Origin: Phenylobacterium sp.
GTDB taxonomy: Bacteria; Pseudomonadota; Alphaproteobacteria; Caulobacterales; Caulobacteraceae
Assembly (NCBI GenBank): GCA_028291285.1
Contig: JAQGIJ010000018.1
Coordinates: forward strand, 1 to 7,342
Length of the DNA stretch: 7,342 nt
Reading direction: 5' to 3'
Shown here: positions 7,015-7,342 of the stretch, in pieces
How the letters are laid out: each line of letters starts with the position of its first letter
Position numbering within the stretch: position 1 is the stretch's first letter
The notes under the pieces: generated by a model
Told to the model about the DNA's origin: nothing
The model's database searches: none
Seen by the model: only the letters and a program-made list of their open reading frames with translations
Program-made: the position numbers and the translations under genes

Positions 7015-7082
7015 CCAATACGGTGAGGCTGCGGCGCCCGGAAGAGCCAATAGCCCGGGACCGATAAGCAGGGGCCCAATAG
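7015..7082. repeat. Three CCAATA direct repeats
   Basis: CCAATA (7015-7020), CCAATAG (7047-7053) and CCAATAG (7076-7082) occur on the plus strand, with starts 32 and 29 bp apart, i.e. roughly three helical turns each. They lie 51-118 bases upstream of the binding-protein start, where operator sites would be expected. Short length keeps confidence modest. Confidence 0.35.
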
Positions 7083-7124
7083 CAAGAGGGCGGCGCTCCG
7101 GTCGCCCGGGGCGTCGCCCTCTCA
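7083..7124. other. Strong 17-bp hairpin at the end of the structured region
   Basis: The arms at 7085-7101 and 7106-7122 pair along their whole length. As minus-strand RNA this is 15 Watson-Crick pairs with two A/C mismatches (7114/7093, 7110/7097), loop GCGA (7105-7102), and two further wobble pairs at the base (to 7083/7124). As plus-strand RNA the two mismatches become G·U pairs. Neither side is followed by a proper U-tract (minus side: CUUGCUAUUGG), so it is only a possible terminator or RNA 3' end. Confidence 0.6.
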
Positions 7125-7342
7125 TCCAGATCCGTTGGGGGATCTGCGCCAGTTCGGTCGGTTGCAACTTTCGTTCGCGGGTCGCCCCGCTGGTTTCCGT
7201 CGCCTCCGGGTTCCTCAGGCGTGGGTCCGGGTTGCCCTGGTTCCACCTGCTGGGGAGCCTACGTTCCGCTGGACTTTCCGGTTTCCCGGGGCCGCCTGCG
7301 CTTGCCGTTCCCTCTTGGCGACTTGACGTTGCGCCTGCACCC
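7083..7342 (-). ncRNA. Candidate structured RNA or leader with several GNRA-capped hairpins
   Basis: Read on the minus strand, this stretch folds by eye into consecutive hairpins. Stem CCGG/CCGG with loop GAAA (7289-7278). GUGG..CCAGG/CCCGG..CCAC with loop GCAA (7246-7221). GCGGG/CCCGC with loop GCGA (7190-7177). AAC/GUU with loop GAAA (7175-7166). CAGAUCC/GGAUCUG with loop CCCAAC (7146-7127). A 17-bp stem with loop GCGA (7122-7085). Five of six loops are GNRA, which favours the minus strand, and a CCAG/CUGG pairing (7193-7190 with 7152-7149) could enclose two of them. Against this, several A·C mismatches in the stems become G·U pairs on the plus strand. It may start beyond the window. It could be an independent small RNA, a 5' leader of the importer operon, or a palindromic DNA element. 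No known family was recognised. Confidence 0.4.

Larger units (their letters stand above)
6965..7342. other. Long non-coding stretch upstream of the importer operon
   Basis: This 378-base region contains no credible protein gene. Open frames exist on both strands, but their third-position G/C content is far below that of the real genes. From 7342 down to 7083 it is crowded with hairpins (annotated separately). From 7082 to 6965 it holds three CCAATA repeats and a GGAAGGAG purine run (7016-7009, minus strand) with no start codon at a useful distance. No confident -35/-10 pair, tRNA or known riboswitch was recognised. GCTATTGG at 7054-7047 on the minus strand loosely resembles a Caulobacter -10 (GCTANAWC), too weakly to call. 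Confidence 0.7.

Noticed and set aside
7109..7147. FMN or TPP riboswitch-like words (GCAGAUCC, GGAUCUGGAUGAGAG) on the minus strand
   Set aside because: The similarity is limited to short pieces. The other conserved FMN and TPP elements (for example the CUGAGA box and the ACCGGCGGU block) are missing, and the words are explained by one simple 7-bp hairpin.
6965..7246. 94-residue N-terminal extension of the binding protein
   Set aside because: It is Pro/Gly/Arg-rich with low third-position G/C, and would bury a textbook lipoprotein signal peptide starting at 6964.
7221..7290. RNase P RNA-like word GGAAAGUCC on the minus strand
   Set aside because: The ACAGAA and AUGAAUG-type conserved regions of RNase P RNA are absent, so this is a chance match.
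7135..7326. 63-residue open frame on the plus strand
   Set aside because: No Shine-Dalgarno, no recognisable protein features, composition unlike the real genes, and it runs through the hairpin cluster.

Overview
The window is GC-rich (about 70% by eye), tightly packed chromosomal DNA. The gene content, the strong G/C preference at third codon positions and a CtrA-type promoter (full box TTAA-N7-TTAA plus a TTAACCAT half-site) point to an alphaproteobacterium, most likely of the Caulobacterales (Caulobacter/Phenylobacterium type). The genus is an inference.

Layout. 1-512 (+) is the 3' end of a LigC-type ATP-dependent DNA ligase gene. 568-2166 (+) is prfC, encoding peptide chain release factor 3. 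2241-2882 (+) encodes a glutathione S-transferase-family protein. 2883-3023 is an AT-rich intergenic promoter region with three TTAA elements arranged as CtrA sites and a perfect 10-bp dyad. 3024-4460 (+) encodes a helical-repeat (TPR-like) protein of unknown role. Its stop lies one base from the stop of the convergent minus-strand operon.

The minus-strand operon (6964 down to 4462) is a complete ABC importer of the nitrate/sulfonate/taurine/HMP class. It encodes a lipoprotein NMT1/THI5-like binding protein, an ATPase and a SsuC/TauC-type permease. Successive genes are joined by 4-nt ATGA overlaps, so translation is probably coupled. The substrate cannot be told from sequence; no adjacent catabolic gene or recognised riboswitch reveals it.

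6965-7342, upstream of the importer, has no credible protein gene. It holds a run of stable hairpins. Five of them, read on the minus strand, have GNRA tetraloops, and one has a 17-bp stem. This makes a candidate structured RNA or long 5' leader that I cannot assign to a known family. Three CCAATA repeats lie between the last hairpin and the binding-protein gene.

The most interesting items are this structured region and the apparently CtrA-controlled repeat protein. The other genes are ordinary housekeeping or transport genes.
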